A stretch of DNA of 64,000 nucleotides from Aggregicoccus sp. 17bor-14 (GCF_009659535.1 NZ_VJZZ01000009.1:1-64000), one strand, 5' to 3'; positions 7,736 to 19,025 are shown, counted from the stretch's first letter. Numbers and translations: made by a program. Notes: a model not told the origin generated them from the sequence alone.

Positions 7736-9142
7736 ATGGCCTCGCTGCGCACCATCCTCGTCGCTGACGATGAGCCGTCCCTGCGGCACATCCTGACGCT
7801 GTCGCTGACGGAGCAGGGCTACGAGGTGCGCAGCGTGGCGGATGGCGAGGAGGCGCTGCGCGAGCTCGCCGCCCGCCCCTACGACGTGCTCGTCTCGGAC
7901 GTGCGGATGCCGCGCCTGGACGGGCTGAGCCTGCTGCCCCGCGCGCTCGAGCTGCAGCCTGCACTCACGGTCATCGTGATGAGCGCGTACGGCTCGCAGG
8001 ACGTCGCGCTGCGCGCGGTGGCCCAGGGGGCCTACGACTACGTCCAGAAGCCCTTCAAGCCCGAGGAACTCGTCCTCGTGCTGCGCAAGGCGGAGGAGCG
8101 CCTGCGCCTGCTGCGCGAGAACCGGCGCCTGCAGGCCGGGCCGGAGCGGGCAGGGGGGCCGCTGGAGCGGATCCTGGGCGAGTCCGAGCCCATCCAGCAG
8201 TTGCGCCGCCAGGTCACCCGGCTCGCACCGGTGACGACCACCGTGCTGATCACCGGCGAGAGCGGGACGGGAAAGGAGCTCGTCGCGCGCGCGCTGCACG
8301 AGCTCTCGCCCCGCGCGGGGATGCCCTTCGTCGCCGTGAACTGCGGCGCCATCCCGGCGGGGCTCATCGAGAGCGAGCTGTTCGGCCACGCGCGCGGCGC
8401 CTTCACGGACGCGCGCAGCGCCAAGCGCGGGCTCATCTCCGAGGCGGACGGCGGCACGCTGCTCCTCGACGAGGTGGGCGAGATGCCGGCCTCCGCCCAG
8501 GTGAAGCTGCTGCGCTTCCTGCAGGAGGGCGAGGTCCGCCCGGTCGGGGAGAGCAAGGTCGAGCGCGTCTCGGTGCGGGTGGTCGCTGCGACGCTGCGCG
8601 ACCTCGGCAAGCTCGTGGCGCGCGGCGAGTTCCGGGAGGACCTCTACTACCGGCTGAACGTGGTGAACCTGCACGTGCCGCCGCTGCGCCAGCGCGCCGA
8701 GGACGTGCCGCTCCTCGCGCGGGGCTTCATCGCGCGCTTCAACCGCGAGCTCAACCGCGAGGTGCCCGTCAGGGCGCTCTCCGCGGAGGCCGAGGCCCTG
8801 GTCCAGTCCTACGCCTGGCCGGGCAACGTGCGCGAGCTCGAGAACGCGATGGAGCGCGCCGTGCTGCTCGCGGAGGGCGAGCACATCGCCCCCTCGGACC
8901 TGCCCGAGCGGCTCTGGAGCCCGGCACGCACCGCGGCCGGGGCGGCGCCCCTGGCCTCGCAGGACCTCTCGCTCAAGCGCGCCATGCGGGCCCTGGAGGA
9001 GAGCTACATCCGTGCGGCGCTGCAGCGCACGAACGGCAACCGCACCCGCGCCGCCGAGATCCTGGAGATCTCCCACCGGGCGCTGCTCTACAAGATCAAG
9101 GAGTACGGCATCGCCCCGGACGCGGACGCCGAGCGCCCCTGA
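7736..9142 (+). CDS. pilR2: NtrC-family sigma-54 response regulator, PilR2-like
   Basis: A 468-residue enhancer-binding protein with three domains. The receiver (residues 1-120) has acidic DDE near residue 11, phospho-acceptor Asp55 in LVSDVRMPR and Lys in YVQKPFK. The AAA+ domain (about 145-385) has Walker A GESGTGKE, Walker B GGTLLLDEVG, the arginine-finger region and the sigma-54 contact loop in the form GAFTDA rather than GAFTGA. The Fis-type helix-turn-helix (about 420-460) contains NRTRAAEILEISHRALLYKI. It is the natural partner of the kinase 61 bases upstream. By position it corresponds to PilR2 of M. xanthus, which acts in type IV pilus-dependent motility. Its own targets cannot be read here. 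Confidence 0.85.
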   Translation: MASLRTILVADDEPSLRHILTLSLTEQGYEVRSVADGEEALRELAARPYDVLVSDVRMPRLDGLSLLPRALELQPALTVIVMSAYGSQDVALRAVAQGAYDYVQKPFKPEELVLVLRKAEERLRLLRENRRLQAGPERAGGPLERILGESEPIQQLRRQVTRLAPVTTTVLITGESGTGKELVARALHELSPRAGMPFVAVNCGAIPAGLIESELFGHARGAFTDARSAKRGLISEADGGTLLLDEVGEMPASAQVKLLRFLQEGEVRPVGESKVERVSVRVVAATLRDLGKLVARGEFREDLYYRLNVVNLHVPPLRQRAEDVPLLARGFIARFNRELNREVPVRALSAEAEALVQSYAWPGNVRELENAMERAVLLAEGEHIAPSDLPERLWSPARTAAGAAPLASQDLSLKRAMRALEESYIRAALQRTNGNRTRAAEILEISHRALLYKIKEYGIAPDADAERP

Positions 9143-9313
9143 GCATGGGGGTGGAAGGCTCACATCGGCACCCCCTCTCGCCCCTCGCTGCACCCCCGAA
9201 CACATGCTGCCGGCACTGCTCGCCGGAGTGTGGAGCGAGCGGGCACGGCGGCACTTTTTAGGAGGGGTTGCACACCGATGCTACGCTGCAGGTCCTCTGC
9301 ACGGAGTCACGGA

Positions 9314-10396
<1,083 letters not shown>

Positions 10397-10426
10397 TCCG
10401 CCCATCTCCTGAAGGAACCGACGCAC

Positions 10427-11095
10427 ATGATGATTCGCATCAACCTGCTGCCCGTCCGGGCGGTGAAGAAGCGGGAGATGGGCCGGCAGCTGCTGGTCCT
10501 GTTCGCCGTCGTCCTCGTGGGCGCGGGCGTGTTCAACTACCTCTGGCTCAGCAACCGTGAGGCGGAGCAGGCGCGCAACGCCCAGCGCATCGCGGACACC
10601 AACGCCAAGATCGCCAACCTGGAGAAGGTGATCGGCGAGGTGAAGAACATCAACGCCCGCAAGGCCGAGGTGGAGCGCAAGCTCGCCGTCCTCGACGACC
10701 TGCGCAAGGGCCGCTCCGGCCCCGTGCGGATGCTGGACGCGCTCGCCAGCGCCATGCCGAAGAAGGTGTGGCTCAAGTCCTTCGCGGAGGCCAACAACAA
10801 CGTCGCCATCACTGCCTCCGCCGCGAGCCACGACGACGTGGCCGAGTTCATGCGCGGCCTCGGCAACGTGGTGTGGACCCCCAAGGGGATGGGCCGCCTG
10901 GTGGAGCAGCGCCGGGACACGAACACCTCCCGCGTGGAGTCGCTCTCGGGTGACGCCTCCGTCGAGGAGTTCCCCTCGGCCGACGTGAAGCCCTTCTTCA
11001 CCAACGTCGAGCTGGGGTCCGCGCAGCAGATGGGCAATGCGGCCGGCTCGCAGGTGGACTTCAACCTGACGCTCGCCGCGTCGTACGCGCTGTAG
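10427..11095 (+). CDS. pilN: Type IV pilus inner-membrane protein PilN
   Basis: A bitopic inner-membrane protein of 222 residues. The first residues, MIRINLLPVRAVKKR, are the conserved cytoplasmic INLLP segment that docks in PilM. One membrane helix (about residues 25-42) follows, then a periplasmic coiled coil (residues 45-90) and a ferredoxin-like domain that pairs with PilO. Two ATGs in tandem (10427 and 10430) are possible starts, with an AAGGA ribosome-binding site about ten bases upstream. The gene lies 30 bases after pilM and 15 before pilO, and the stable PilMNOP complex explains the strict order. The C-terminal half is longer than in Pseudomonas PilN, with a Ser/Asp-rich insertion near residues 165-185. 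Confidence 0.93.
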   Translation: MMIRINLLPVRAVKKREMGRQLLVLFAVVLVGAGVFNYLWLSNREAEQARNAQRIADTNAKIANLEKVIGEVKNINARKAEVERKLAVLDDLRKGRSGPVRMLDALASAMPKKVWLKSFAEANNNVAITASAASHDDVAEFMRGLGNVVWTPKGMGRLVEQRRDTNTSRVESLSGDASVEEFPSADVKPFFTNVELGSAQQMGNAAGSQVDFNLTLAASYAL

Positions 11096-11110
11096 AGAGG
11101 CCCGAAAGCG

Positions 11111-11689
11111 ATGGAACAGTACCTCGACAAGTTCGCCAAGGCGCCTCCGGCCACGAAGTACGGCGGCCTCGCCGCGCTGGTGGCCCTGCTCACGGCCGCC
11201 AACTTCTTCCTCCTCGTCACCCCGGTGGAGGAGGACATCGTCCGCCAGGTGGCTCAGCAGCGCCAGCTGGACCTGCAGCTCTCCGAGAAGCAGGAGATCG
11301 CGCAGAACCTCAATGAGCGCCGGCGCGAGATGGACGTGCTCGAGCAGCGCCTCGCCGAGGCGCTCACCGAGCTGCCGGAGCAGAAGGACGTGGACGAGCT
11401 GCTCTCGCAGCTCAACGACATCGGCAAGAAGTCCGGCCTGCAGATCGCGCGCGTCGAGCCGGGCGCCGAGTCGCGCGGCGACTTCTTCTCGCGCATCCCG
11501 GTGAAGATGACGGTCACGGGCAACTACCACGAGATCGCGATGTTCCTCCAGGAGGTCGCGAACATGCGCCGCATCGTGAACGTGAACGGCATCACCCTGG
11601 ATAACGCCGAGCTGCGCAACGAGAAGGTCGTACTGAAGAGCACCTTCCTGGCCACCACTTTCCGATTTCTTGATCAGTCCAAGAAATAG
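11111..11689 (+). CDS. pilO: Type IV pilus inner-membrane protein PilO
   Basis: A 192-residue partner of PilN with the same architecture: a short cytoplasmic tail, one membrane helix (about residues 18-38, GGLAALVALLTAANFFLLV), a periplasmic coiled coil (about 42-85), and a ferredoxin-like fold containing VKMTVTGNYHEIAMFLQEV and ILRD-type strands (about 110-185). PilO heterodimerises with PilN and contacts PilP, and so helps align the secretin above the motor. It starts 15 bases after pilN and ends 21 before pilP. The length is close to family average and no key feature is missing. Confidence 0.93.
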   Translation: MEQYLDKFAKAPPATKYGGLAALVALLTAANFFLLVTPVEEDIVRQVAQQRQLDLQLSEKQEIAQNLNERRREMDVLEQRLAEALTELPEQKDVDELLSQLNDIGKKSGLQIARVEPGAESRGDFFSRIPVKMTVTGNYHEIAMFLQEVANMRRIVNVNGITLDNAELRNEKVVLKSTFLATTFRFLDQSKK

Positions 11690-11710
11690 GGCGACAACGG
11701 GAATCTGAGG

Positions 11711-12262
11711 ATGAAGACGTTCAAGTCCATCATGCTTGTGGCGGGCATCGCGCTGAGCGGCCTGGCCTGCGAAGACGAGGCGCCGCCGCCAGCGCCCGCG
11801 GTGCGCCCGAAGCCCAAGGCCGCGGCTGCACCCGCGACGACGGCTTCCGCCGCGCCGGCGTACGTGTACGCCTACAACCCCGTGGGCAAGCGCGACCCGT
11901 TCCGCAGCCCGCAGCAGGAGCGCGGCGCCACCGCCGAGGCGGTGGTCTCGGCCTGCAGCGAGCCGCTCTGCCAGTTCGACCTCGAGCAGCTCAAGCTGGT
12001 CGCGGTCATCACGGGTGACGCGAATCCCATCGCCATGGTCGAGGACCCCTACGGGCGCGGCCACGTGGTGCGGCGCAACACGCGCATCGGGAAGAAGGGC
12101 GGCAAGGCCACCCAGATCTTGCGCGAGTCGGTGACCATCACCGAGTACTACACCGGCACGGACGGCAAGGTGCTGTCCAACCCGGTCAGCATGCAGCTCA
12201 AGCCGGACGATCAGAAGGACCCGGCCTACAACCTGCTGACCGGCAAGAATTACGGCGAGTAG
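11711..12262 (+). CDS. pilP: Type IV pilus inner-membrane lipoprotein PilP
   Basis: A 183-residue lipoprotein with a type II signal peptide. The hydrophobic h-region LVAGIALSG is followed by the lipobox LSGLAC, and the acylated Cys is at about residue 20 with acidic residues just after it. An Ala/Pro-rich tether (residues 25-60) leads to the beta-domain (about 65-180) containing YNPVGKRDPFRSP, the usual PilP entry motif, and FDLEQLKLVAVI. PilP binds PilNO and the N0 domain of PilQ and bridges the inner-membrane frame to the secretin. Two extra cysteines (ACSEPLC) before FDLEQ may form a disulfide. Confidence 0.93.
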   Translation: MKTFKSIMLVAGIALSGLACEDEAPPPAPAVRPKPKAAAAPATTASAAPAYVYAYNPVGKRDPFRSPQQERGATAEAVVSACSEPLCQFDLEQLKLVAVITGDANPIAMVEDPYGRGHVVRRNTRIGKKGGKATQILRESVTITEYYTGTDGKVLSNPVSMQLKPDDQKDPAYNLLTGKNYGE

Positions 12263-12314
12263 CCGAGCAGCACCGGGGTACCGCAGACGGATTCAACTTG
12301 TTGTGAGGGGAAGC

Positions 12315-15050
12315 ATGCTCGGAACGAGCGCTGTGAGGGGCAAGTGGATCGTCGCGACCGGCCTGCTGGTCGCGATGCTGACGGCAGGCGCTGAGGGCGC
12401 GGAGCTCAACACCCTCAGGGGCCTGGATGTGGTCCAGACCGGGACGGGTGCCCAGGTGGTCGTCACCGGCACCCGTGCGCCCACCTTCACCGTCTTCCGG
12501 CTCAGTGGCCCGGACCGGCTGGTCGTGGACCTGTCCTCGGCGGATGCCACCGGCATCAAGGGGCACCACGAGGGCAAGGGCCCCGTCGCGGGCATCGTGG
12601 CGAGCCAGTTCACGGACGAGCGCGCGAGCGTCGGCCGCGTGCTGGTGGCGCTCACGGCCGCCGCCCAGTACGACGTGCGCGCCGAGGGCAACCGCGTGCT
12701 CATCTCCATCGAAGGCGCTGGAGCCAGCGCCGGCGCAGGGGAGGGGAGCACGGCCGCTGCCGAGCCCAAGCCCGCGCGCGCCCCGGCCGCCAGCGCCGCG
12801 CCCGCCGCTGCGGCGCAGGCCGCGAGCGCCGCGGCCGCACCCGCGCTCGCCGAGAACGTGGTGGCCGCCGAGGCGGACGAGCGCGACGTGGCGAACCCCG
12901 CCAAGCGCGTGACCGCGCTCGCGGTGGACGGCGACACGCTGCGCGTCGGCGCGGACGGCGAGATCGCCCGCTACGAGGTGCTGCAGCTCGCCGACCCGGC
13001 GCGCCTCGCGGTGGACCTGTACGGCGTGGGCCTCGCGGCGCGCGCCCCCAAGGTGCGCTCGGGCCTGCTCAAGGACGTGCGCGTGGGTGCCCACGCGGAC
13101 AAGGTGCGCCTGGTGCTGGACGTGCGCGGCGAGATGCCCGCCTACCGCGTGGAGCGCACCGCCCACGGCGTGGACGTGGTGCTCGGCGGCGCGGTGGCGA
13201 AGCAAGACGCGAAGCCCGCGGCGCAGGCCGAGACCCGCGCGGTCGTGGCGGCGGTCGAGCCCGCGGCGGCAGCGGCGAGCGAGCAGCAGCCGCTGCGCCC
13301 GGTGCCCCAGCCGGCCGAGACCAAGGCCGAGGTCGCCTCGGCGCCCGCGCTCGTCGAGGTGAAGGACCTGACCTTCAACGAGTCCGAGAGCGGCGGCGTG
13401 GTGGAGCTGAAGCTCTCCGGCGCGGTGGCCTGGAAGGTGGAGCGTCCGGACCCGCGCAGCGCGGTGCTCACGCTGGACGGCGCGCAGCTGCCGCGCAAGC
13501 TCGAGCGCAGCCTGGACACCAGCGCGCTCGAGACCCCGGTGAAGATGGTCAGCGCCTTCAGCGTCCCGGGCGCCGCGCACCAGGTGCGCGTGGTGGTCAG
13601 CGCGGACGGCGCGCTCGAGGAGAGCGCGAGCCAGGGCAAGGGCAGCCTGCGCTGGACCCTGGGCGTGAAGGGCGTGAAGACGGAGGAGGTCGCGGTGACC
13701 CAGCGCGCCGCCGGCTTCTCCTCCGAGGCCCCCGTCTACGCCGCCGAGGGCGCCCCGCGCCAGGCGCGCTTCACCGGCAAGAAGGTCACCTTCGAGTTCA
13801 AGGACATCGACATCCAGAACCTCCTGCGCGTCATCGCGGAGATCTCGAAGAAGAACATCGTCGTCGCCGACGACGTGACCGGCCGCGTCACCATCCGCCT
13901 GCGCAACGTGCCCTGGGACCAGGCGCTGGAGCTCATCCTGCGCACCCGCAGTCTGGGCAAGGAGGAGGTGGGCAACATCATGCGCATCGCTCCGCTCAAG
14001 ACGCTGGAGGAGGAGGCGCGCCTGCGCGCCGAGCGGCGCAAGAGCCTGCAGGCGCAGGAGGAGCTCTCGGTCAACCTCATCCCGGTGAACTACGCCACGG
14101 CCGGTGACATGAGCGCCCGCGTGAAGGACATCCTCTCCGAGCGCGGCTCGGTCACTGTGGACACGCGCACCAACGTGCTCATCGTCAAGGACGTGCGCGC
14201 GAACATCGAGAAGGCGCGCGCCCTGGTGCGCAACCTGGACACCCAGACGCCCCAGGTGCTCATCGAGAGCCGCATCGTCGAGGCGAACACCAGCTTCAGC
14301 CGCTCGCTGGGCGTGCAGTGGGGTGGTCAGGCCCGCGCGAGCGCCGCCACGGGTAACCCCACCGGCCTCATCTTCCCGAACAACATCGCGGTCACCGGCG
14401 GCTCCACCTCCGAGGGCAACGCGGGCGTCTCCGCCAACCCGAACTTCGCGGTGAACCTGCCGGCGGCCGTGGGTCTGAACAGCGGTGGCGCGCTGGGCTT
14501 CGTCTTCGGCTCGGCCGGCGGCGCGCTGAACCTCAACCTGCGCCTGTCCGCGGCCGAGAGCGAGGGCACGGTGAAGACCATCTCCGCGCCCAAGGTCACC
14601 ACGCTGGACAACAACACCGCCCGCATCAGCCAGGGCGTGTCCATCCCGTACGCGCAGGTGTCCGCCGCGGGCGCCAACACCACCTTCGTGGAGGCGCGCC
14701 TGAGCCTCGAGGTGACGCCGCACATCACCCAGGACGGCAGCATCCTCATGCAGATCAGCGCGCAGAACAACCAGCCGGACCCCTCCAACACGGGCGCGAA
14801 CGGCCAGCCGGCCATCCAGCGCAAGGAGGCCAACACCCAGGTGCTCGTGAAGGACGGCGACACCACGGTGATCGGCGGCATCTACGTGCGCCGCGGCGGC
14901 TCCTCCTCGTTCTCCGTGCCCTTCTTCTCCAAGATCCCGGTGATCGGCTGGCTCTTCAAGAACCACCAGGAGTCGGAGAACCGGCAGGAACTGCTGATCT
15001 TCATCACGCCGCGCATCCTCAACCGCCAGAACATGGCACAGACGCTCTAG
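12315..15050 (+). CDS. pilQ: Type IV pilus secretin PilQ with three AMIN-like regions
   Basis: PilQ is the outer-membrane secretin through which the pilus passes. ATG at 12315 follows a GAGGGG ribosome-binding site and gives 911 residues with a signal peptide (hydrophobic VATGLLVAMLTAG, cleavage near residue 27). Three peptidoglycan-binding AMIN-like regions can be seen, starting near LRGLDVVQTG (about residue 33), KRVTALAVDG (about 195) and VEVKDLTFNES (about 348), separated by Ala/Pro linkers. The STN/N0 domain (VTFEFKDIDIQNLLRVIAE, about 490), an N1 domain (about 580-650) and the secretin barrel follow, including VPFFSKIPVIGWLFKN and ending in RQELLIFITPRIL. Three AMIN regions match what is described for M. 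xanthus PilQ. Last core gene of the pilM operon. Confidence 0.96.
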   Translation: MLGTSAVRGKWIVATGLLVAMLTAGAEGAELNTLRGLDVVQTGTGAQVVVTGTRAPTFTVFRLSGPDRLVVDLSSADATGIKGHHEGKGPVAGIVASQFTDERASVGRVLVALTAAAQYDVRAEGNRVLISIEGAGASAGAGEGSTAAAEPKPARAPAASAAPAAAAQAASAAAAPALAENVVAAEADERDVANPAKRVTALAVDGDTLRVGADGEIARYEVLQLADPARLAVDLYGVGLAARAPKVRSGLLKDVRVGAHADKVRLVLDVRGEMPAYRVERTAHGVDVVLGGAVAKQDAKPAAQAETRAVVAAVEPAAAAASEQQPLRPVPQPAETKAEVASAPALVEVKDLTFNESESGGVVELKLSGAVAWKVERPDPRSAVLTLDGAQLPRKLERSLDTSALETPVKMVSAFSVPGAAHQVRVVVSADGALEESASQGKGSLRWTLGVKGVKTEEVAVTQRAAGFSSEAPVYAAEGAPRQARFTGKKVTFEFKDIDIQNLLRVIAEISKKNIVVADDVTGRVTIRLRNVPWDQALELILRTRSLGKEEVGNIMRIAPLKTLEEEARLRAERRKSLQAQEELSVNLIPVNYATAGDMSARVKDILSERGSVTVDTRTNVLIVKDVRANIEKARALVRNLDTQTPQVLIESRIVEANTSFSRSLGVQWGGQARASAATGNPTGLIFPNNIAVTGGSTSEGNAGVSANPNFAVNLPAAVGLNSGGALGFVFGSAGGALNLNLRLSAAESEGTVKTISAPKVTTLDNNTARISQGVSIPYAQVSAAGANTTFVEARLSLEVTPHITQDGSILMQISAQNNQPDPSNTGANGQPAIQRKEANTQVLVKDGDTTVIGGIYVRRGGSSSFSVPFFSKIPVIGWLFKNHQESENRQELLIFITPRILNRQNMAQTL

Positions 15051-15079
15051 GCGCCCGGCCCGTCATGGAACTCACGACT

Positions 15080-15736
15080 ATGAAGAGACTGGCTGCTCTC
15101 GCTCTCCTGGCCCTCTCGGCCTCCGCCTGCGTCGAATCGGACTCGGGCGTGCGGCTGCTCGCCGTGCACCCCGTGGACGAGGAGTGCGTTCCCGACAAGC
15201 TCCAGGTCGCGCGCGGCATCTACGCGCTGCCCCCGGCCGGCAGCACGCTGCGCGGCTACATGGTGGCCGTGGACATCGCGTCCGCCCGCACGGCGAACGA
15301 GCCCGGCACGGTGGGCGGCTCGCCGGTGGGCGGCACGGGCGGCGGGGACTTCATCGCGAGCGAGCAGGAGCTCAACTACAGCTCCGTGCCCGCGCTGGAC
15401 ATCCCGGCCCAGCACCTGCCGTTCTCGTACCTGCTGCCCGAGGGTGCCACCACGGACAGCTTCATCACGGCGGACCTGCTTCCCCCCGCGGTGCTGGCCG
15501 TCCTCGATGCGCACTTCGCGAGCTCTGCCGAGCCCGTGACGGTCAATGCCGCCCTGAAGCTGCACGGCAAGACCCGCACCGGCTCGACCGTGGAGACGAA
15601 CGAGGTGAACCTGGCCGTCGTCGTGACCGCAGCCACCTGCGCCACGGGCATCCCGGCCCAGGCCTCCGGCGCCTGCGGCGTGAACGGCTACAACAGCACC
15701 GCCCTCACCTGCGAAGCCGCTCCCGCTGGACCCTGA
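15080..15736 (+). CDS. Predicted lipoprotein encoded directly after pilQ
   Basis: A protein of 218 residues with a clear type II signal: MKRLAALALLALSASAC, with Cys at residue 17 as acylation site followed by acidic VESDSG. The mature part has four further cysteines (one near residue 37 and three between about 189 and 215), a Gly-rich stretch GTVGGSPVGGTGGGD and otherwise beta-type sequence. ATG at 15080 is preferred to 15065 because it gives the standard signal peptide. It begins 29 bases after pilQ and ends 18 before mglC, so it is probably in the pilus operon. I do not recognise the family. A role near the secretin, for example as a pilotin-like or accessory lipoprotein, is inference from position only. 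Confidence 0.75.
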   Translation: MKRLAALALLALSASACVESDSGVRLLAVHPVDEECVPDKLQVARGIYALPPAGSTLRGYMVAVDIASARTANEPGTVGGSPVGGTGGGDFIASEQELNYSSVPALDIPAQHLPFSYLLPEGATTDSFITADLLPPAVLAVLDAHFASSAEPVTVNAALKLHGKTRTGSTVETNEVNLAVVVTAATCATGIPAQASGACGVNGYNSTALTCEAAPAGP

Positions 15737-15754
15737 GCCCCCGAGCCCTCCGCC

Positions 15755-16117
15755 ATGTCCTTCCGCACCCACCTCGAAAGCGTGGTCAACCAGGTCGACG
15801 GCGCCCTCGCGTGCAGCATCATGGGCTTCGACGGCATCGCCGTGGAGACGCACCAGAAGGACGAGGCGGGGGAGCTGGAGCTCTCGACCGCGTGGGTCGA
15901 GTACGCGAACCTGCTCACCCAGCTCAAGGGCGCCGCCGAGGCGCTCAAGACGGGCAGCGTGAGCGAGGTGAGCATCAACAGCGAGCGCGTGCTCACGCTG
16001 ATGCGCATGGTCACGCCGGACTACTTCCTCGTGCTCGCGCTCAAGGCCGAGGGCAACTACGGCAAGGGCCGCTACGTGCTGCGCATCACGGCGCCCAAGG
16101 TGAAGGCCGAGCTCTAG
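15755..16117 (+). CDS. mglC: Roadblock/LC7 protein, MglC-like motility polarity regulator
   Basis: A 120-residue single-domain protein of the Roadblock/LC7 (MglB) family: a long first helix, the strand IMGFDGIAVETHQ, a central helix around WVEYANLLTQLKGAAEALK, then two strands, MRMVTPDYFLVLALKAEG and GRYVLRITAPK. MglB-type dimers act on the Ras-like GTPase MglA, which sets the leading cell pole in myxobacteria. MglC of M. xanthus is a paralog encoded downstream of pilQ and just before efp, exactly the position here, so I assign mglC by synteny. In that system MglC works with the RomR/MglB polarity module. It is followed by the operon terminator. Confidence 0.8.
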   Translation: MSFRTHLESVVNQVDGALACSIMGFDGIAVETHQKDEAGELELSTAWVEYANLLTQLKGAAEALKTGSVSEVSINSERVLTLMRMVTPDYFLVLALKAEGNYGKGRYVLRITAPKVKAEL

Positions 16118-16154
16118 CTCTCCTGGCCGCTGTGCAGAGGGACGCAACATCCCG

Positions 16155-16186
16155 GGGACGGCGCATTGCGCCGTCCCTTTCCTTTT
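16155..16186 (+). terminator. Intrinsic terminator of the pil-mglC operon
   Basis: A perfect 10-bp stem (16155-16164 with 16168-16177, GGGACGGCGC and its complement) closes a three-base ATT loop and is followed by TTTCCTTTT. It lies 38 bases after the mglC stop and before the efp promoter, so it should end pilus-operon transcripts. Confidence 0.9.
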
Positions 16187-16213
16187 GAAAAGGGCACCCC
16201 CATCAGCTAGACA
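16185..16213 (+). promoter_or_regulatory. Predicted sigma-70-type promoter of efp
   Basis: TTGAAA at 16185-16190, a 17-base spacer, then TAGACA at 16208-16213. The -35 box sits in the T-tract of the preceding terminator, which makes termination and re-initiation a compact unit. Transcription would start near 16220, leaving a leader of about 30 bases with a GAAGGAG ribosome-binding site before the efp ATG. Confidence 0.55.
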
Positions 16214-16251
16214 GCCCGGACTTTTCCAGCTGTCCGAAGGAGTCGTGCGTC

Positions 16252-16830
16252 ATGGCGGGTGTGATTGATACCTCCGAGTTCAAGAAGGGGATGAAGATCG
16301 AGATCGACGGCGAGCCGTTCGAGATCCTCGACTTCCAGCACGTGAAGCCCGGCAAGGGCAGCGCGTTCGTGCGCACCACCATCCGCAGCCTCCTCACCGG
16401 CCGCACCCTCGAGCCCACGATGAAGTCGGGCGACAAGGTCGGCAAGCCGGACATCGAGGACAAGGACATGCAGTACCTCTACAAGGAGGGCGAGGACTAC
16501 TACTTCATGGACACTCGCAACTACGAGCAGACCTTCATCAGCGAGAAGGTGCTCGGCGAGCAGAAGAACTTCCTGAAGGAGAACATCAACGCCTCGATCC
16601 TCTTCTACAACGGCAAGGCGATCGGCGTGTCCCTGCCCAACTCCGTGGACCTCAAGGTCACCAAGTGCGACCCCGGCATCCGCGGCGACACCGTCTCCGG
16701 CGCCCTCAAGCCGGCGGAGCTCGAGACCGGCTACTCGGTCAACGTCCCGCTCTTCATCAACGAGGGTGACGTGCTGAAGATCGACACCCGCGACGGCAAG
16801 TACCTCACGCGCGTCTCCACCGGGGGCTAG
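16252..16830 (+). CDS. efp: Translation elongation factor P
   Basis: EF-P enters ribosomes stalled at polyproline and stimulates peptide-bond formation. The 192-residue protein has the three expected beta-barrel domains. The N-terminal KOW-like domain carries the loop [10 protein letters not shown], whose Lys35 equals the residue that is modified or left bare in different bacteria. The middle domain has [11 protein letters not shown]. The C-terminal domain holds the family signature with [20 protein letters not shown]. No lysine-modifying enzyme (EpmA/B type or EarP) is encoded nearby. It has its own promoter and precedes accB, as in M. xanthus. Pro-rich proteins are abundant in the window (SgmX, TonB/TolA, PEGA), which fits a need for EF-P. 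Confidence 0.97.
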   Translation: MAGVIDTSEFKKGMKIEIDGEPFEILDFQHVKPGKGSAFVRTTIRSLLTGRTLEPTMKSGDKVGKPDIEDKDMQYLYKEGEDYYFMDTRNYEQTFISEKVLGEQKNFLKENINASILFYNGKAIGVSLPNSVDLKVTKCDPGIRGDTVSGALKPAELETGYSVNVPLFINEGDVLKIDTRDGKYLTRVSTGG

Positions 16831-16922
16831 CCCCCACCGCGCCCCACAAGGCAATTCCGCGGGGGGCCGGGGCCAGTGGCCGGGCCTCCCGCGCGCACTT
16901 CACTCACGAGGGAGAGGGACGG

Positions 16923-17507
16923 ATGGCAACGAAGCGCAAGGCGAATCAGCCCGCGGCGGCTCAGACGGGCGCGGTGCGCGTCCAGGGCAACACCACGCTG
17001 GACGTGGACGCGCTGCGGCAGATCGTGGAGATCCTCGAGGCCTCGGACGTCACGCGGCTCACCTGGACGCGCGGCGACGAGCGGCTCTTCATCCGCCGCG
17101 GCCAGGCCCCCGCCACCACCATCGTGCACGCGGCCCCCGCGGCCCCGGCCGTCACCGTGGCGAGCGCCCCGGCGCCTGCCTACGAGGCGCCCCGGCCGGT
17201 GACCCCCGGCGTCGCGCCGGCCCCCGCGGCCGGCTCTGCCGCCCCCGCCAAGGCGGAGACGAAGCCGGGCCACGTGGTGACCAGCCCCTTCGTGGGCACC
17301 TTCTACCGCACGCCCGCCCCGGACCAGCCCGCCTTCGTCGAGGTGGGCGCCACGGTGCGCAAGGGCCAGGTGCTCTGCATCGTCGAGGCGATGAAGTTGA
17401 TGAACGAGATCGAGGCCGAGGTGGCGGGCCGCGTCGCCGAGGTGCTCGTGGAGAACGGCCAGCCGGTGGAGTTCGGGCAGGCGCTGTTCCGCATCGAGCC
17501 GGCCTAG
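16923..17507 (+). CDS. accB: Acetyl-CoA carboxylase biotin carboxyl carrier protein
   Basis: AccB carries the biotin that shuttles CO2 from biotin carboxylase to the carboxyltransferase in the first step of fatty-acid synthesis. The 194-residue protein has an N-terminal helical region ([20 protein letters not shown]), a long Ala/Pro linker (about residues 62-115), and the biotinyl domain with [12 protein letters not shown] and biotin site [12 protein letters not shown], where Lys in EAMKLMN is biotinylated. The start at 16923 follows a GAGGGAGAG ribosome-binding site in the 92-base gap after efp. That gap also holds an imperfect GC-rich inverted repeat around 16861-16890, possibly a weak attenuator or terminator. 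accC follows after 56 bases. Confidence 0.96.
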   Translation: MATKRKANQPAAAQTGAVRVQGNTTLDVDALRQIVEILEASDVTRLTWTRGDERLFIRRGQAPATTIVHAAPAAPAVTVASAPAPAYEAPRPVTPGVAPAPAAGSAAPAKAETKPGHVVTSPFVGTFYRTPAPDQPAFVEVGATVRKGQVLCIVEAMKLMNEIEAEVAGRVAEVLVENGQPVEFGQALFRIEPA

Positions 17508-17563
17508 GCGCGCGGTCCCCCGAGGGCCCGCGAGGCGGGCCCATTGCGATTGGAGAAGACGGC

Positions 17564-18949
<1,386 letters not shown>

Positions 18950-19025
18950 CGCCCGGCAGCAGTCACATCGCAGAGGCGCCGCAGCGCAGCTTCTGGGGAG
19001 CAGGCGGGCGGGCCCGGGCGAATCC

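Noticed and set aside
9240-9300. A sigma-54 (-24/-12) promoter for pilM
   Set aside because: GGCAC and TTGCAC are both present, but the distance between GG and GC is not the required 10 bases, so the element does not qualify.
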